DNA of 64,000 nt from the NCBI GenBank assembly GCA_903813345.2, contig CAIIXF020000010.1:23913740-23977739 (forward strand), written 5' to 3'. Shown in pieces: positions 61,755-64,000 of this stretch. The translations under genes were made by a program, and so were the position numbers. This stretch comes from Owenia fusiformis (Eukaryota > Annelida > Polychaeta > Sabellida > Oweniidae). The stretch's first letter is position 1. Each line of letters starts with the position of its first letter. Under the pieces are notes generated by a model. That model was given only the letters and a program-made list of their open reading frames with translations, was not told the DNA's origin and searched no databases.

Positions 61755-63594
61755 AAAGTAATCCTTGTCTTCCTTGTTCAGCTCTATGAAGGATTGTAAT
61801 TCTGATTTACAAGAGTCATCCGAGATCACATCAATCAGTTGCTTTATTTGATTTCGAAATCCAATGTTGTGGTTAATGTCATTCTGAATCTTTTTTGAAT
61901 TTCCCATATATGGTCCTATTGGATTTAAATTTCCAAAATTGCTACTCTGCAAAAACTCTCATTAACTTAAACATCCCACTAATTCAAAATGTTGTCAAAG
62001 TGAGTATACGCCATTTGTCAAGAATTTCTGCATTAACTCCCAAGAGTAACACAGAAAGGTTAATGGGGACAGGGGGGGGGGGGATTTTTTAATATGACTA
62101 AACATTGTTCAGGGAAGAAAACTCCATAAAATGAAGATTTGTATGAATCATTGGTACTTTTGCTCTCACGTCATGCTATTGTCAGGCTGCTTAGAATGAA
62201 ATTAGCCTTGTCTTCCTAGTTCAGCTCTATGAAGAATTGTAATTCTGATTCAGATCCAGTGTTGAGGTTAATGTCATTCTGAATCTTTTTTGAATTTATC
62301 ATAGAGGGTTCTATTGAATACTTCAATTTTAGACCTAGTATATTAAGTATATTCAATGATTAGACCTGTTAGGTGGTTCAAATCTGCAGAAAAACTAGTC
62401 AGAATATGTCATATATCAAACCTCCGAGCTATGAGACAGTAGTAGGTACCAATATACTCTAAGCCTGGAATTAATAAGGGTATTCTAATAGTCTACCTTA
62501 ATACTGTCCATTTCGACCTTTATCTGTAATGGTTTTGAATGATTAAGCCTCTTAGATGGTTAAAATCACCAGAAAGTCAGCTCGGAATATGTCATACATC
62601 AAACAACTAATCTATGAAATCATAGCTAGTTCAATTATGCTCATACCAGTAGAATGATACTAATGGTATACATGAATTTAATCGATTGCAGACCAATGAT
62701 TTAAGAATGAATTTTCAATGATAACACTTAAAAGATTGTTCAAACCACCAGAAAGCCAAGCCAGGATATATCATACATCATTTCTCTAAGCTAGAAAACT
62801 AATATTGGTAAAAAATATGTTCATTAATAAGAAATTATAAGGGTCGTCCAAGGGCATACGTATAACTTATCAATTTTAGACATCATATTTCATGAATTTT
62901 TAATAGTTGAACATGATAAAAAGCTTAAATCTTCCTAAAACTTTGCTAAAATAAGTTTTATATTTTAGATTTATTCTAAAATGCTAAATATATGAACACA
63001 GAGGGATAAATGTTAAAGCAATAGGGGTCAGTTATAGTCACACATAAAATCAGTCCCCGCTAAAATGTCATTTTTTCTTAAATTCACTAATTTTTTTCAA
63101 GGCAATTATCAAAGGAATTACTTTGATTCTTGCAGGATTAGTAGACCAGGTCTTATGCCTTTTACATGGATTTTTTTAGCATCCATCATTGTCTAATAAA
63201 AAAGTTATGACACGAAAAGTAAAAAATGGGTCATAAATTTGCCCCCTGGGTTTGCTTTTATTCAAATTTCTTAATGGTAATCCGTATCATTCATACTTCA
63301 AATGTTTATTTTATACAATGTCCATGTATTTCACTTACAAAAACCATAAAATCAAAGTTATTTTAGGTTGAAGAATTTTTTCCCCCTGATAGGGGTGAAT
63401 TTTGGGGGTAGGGGGACTAACATGGTATTTTAAGGGTTAAATAATCATATTTCAGCTTGCCAACATGGTTTTTTGGATTCAGCATAAAAAGTTACATAAG
63501 AAACACTTGTCAGAACACTTTTAACACTAAACGCCTACCACATTTTACAGAGAGACCTTTTGCAGAAAAGCACCCGGTCTATTAAGTACACTCC

Positions 63595-63740
63595 TTGTAA
63601 GTGTAGGATAATAAGAACATCCTATGATTTTTTCAGAATATCATTTTAATCTACTCGGTGATATTGATATATGCGCTTCGCTCTCTCGTGCAGATATCAA
63701 TATCACCTCGTAGATAAAAATGATATTCCTCAAAATCATG
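63595..63740. mobile_element. Palindromic element, truncated copy
   Basis: Near-identical to 58266-58440 from AAGTGTAGGATAAT through the centre to 'cctcaaaatcat', then breaks off. It lies just outside the right arm of the 4.9-kb element, with its twin just outside the left arm. Confidence 0.8.
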
Positions 63741-64000
63741 AAAGTCTAGTAGGGATATAGAGAAGCTGCTTGACAGTCTCGTGATAACTCAAATATCAAT
63801 TGACAGATTTGGTACAAAGATTTGAAACTGGAATGCTAGATCCCTAGTTCTGCATCAACTCGCTCCAACCCATTTGTAATATACGGACCTGATATAAGAT
63901 TACCCTTTGCATTCGTTCGACTTCACATCTTAAAAGAGAGCTTCACCTTCACTCTTTCAGTTTACAATAAATCTTTGAACTCACCAAGCCAATCAGAGTT

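Larger units (their letters stand above)
58685..63547. mobile_element. Broken 4.9-kb element with ~1.35-kb terminal inverted repeats
   Basis: Left arm 58685 to about 60570 and right arm about 62190-63547 are inverted copies, roughly 90-95% alike by eye. They start from AAATGTGGTAGGCGTTTAGT and include matching blocks around 'cccccaaaattcacccctat', 'ggggcaaatttatgaccca' and 'aagaggcctaatcattgaaaa'. The left arm alone carries a mariner-like insertion (59600-60130). The 1.6-kb centre (60570-62190) holds coding remnants on the plus strand, clearly broken in several places, and a third partial copy of the inner arm end at 61745-61905. I treat it as a fossil; its family is not known to me. Very long inverted repeats around a coding centre are seen in some large DNA transposons. 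Confidence 0.75.

Overview
This window looks like AT-rich, intron-rich nuclear DNA from an invertebrate animal. It has one sparse multi-exon gene, several minisatellite arrays and many short inverted-repeat transposons. Some elements carry ACTG/ACGG microsatellites next to 'fails-to-code' cores, as in the pearl elements described from bivalves. That makes a marine lophotrochozoan such as a mollusc plausible, but the sequence does not prove it. No bacterial-type operons, CRISPR arrays or rRNA were seen.

Gene. The only host gene I can support lies on the minus strand between 31207 and 1944, and it continues beyond both ends of that span. Nine exons join in a consistent frame: 31207-31137, 17681-17636, 12832-12541, 11042-10989, 9761-9624, 7570-7505, 7318-7190, 5063-4692 and 3083-1944. 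A tenth, defective-looking exon lies at 11996-11929. The product is mostly disordered and rich in Ser, Arg, Asp, Tyr and Pro, with a short helical stretch at its upstream end and a basic RRRRQLPRVP motif in the last exon. The motif and overall character recall the linkers of the presynaptic active-zone scaffold RIM, but this is a weak assignment. The six downstream exons all start and end in phase 2 and all join through a serine codon (AG|Y). This fits a set of skippable cassette exons.

Repeats, left to right. A 26-bp satellite (378-1103) is followed by intronic transposon fragments and foldbacks (1581-1755, 3531-3704, 5241-5891, 8880-9012). Next come pearl-like and TA-flanked elements (13708-14232, 16184-16690, 18601-19348, 22086-22654) and a hAT-like element (21170-21818). 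A MITE family with AGATGCGAGTAG ends has copies at 27517, 29441, 30685 and, inverted, about 48255. It is next to a 42-bp satellite (27905-28748). A nested TIR element lies at 32706-33562, a 41-bp satellite at 36613-37325, and a nest of inverted repeats at 43081-44220. A tRNA-type SINE at 44280-44640 precedes a 76-bp satellite split by a foldback (46066-47633), then a second SINE near 47950. A decayed mariner-like palindrome lies at 48740-49734 and a degenerate satellite at 51760-52590. A 2.3-kb TIR element spans 53849-56177. The right end holds a broken 4.9-kb element with inverted repeats of about 1.35 kb (58685-63547). Long stretches, notably 37326-42690, 49737-51760 and 56178-58050, show no recognisable genes.
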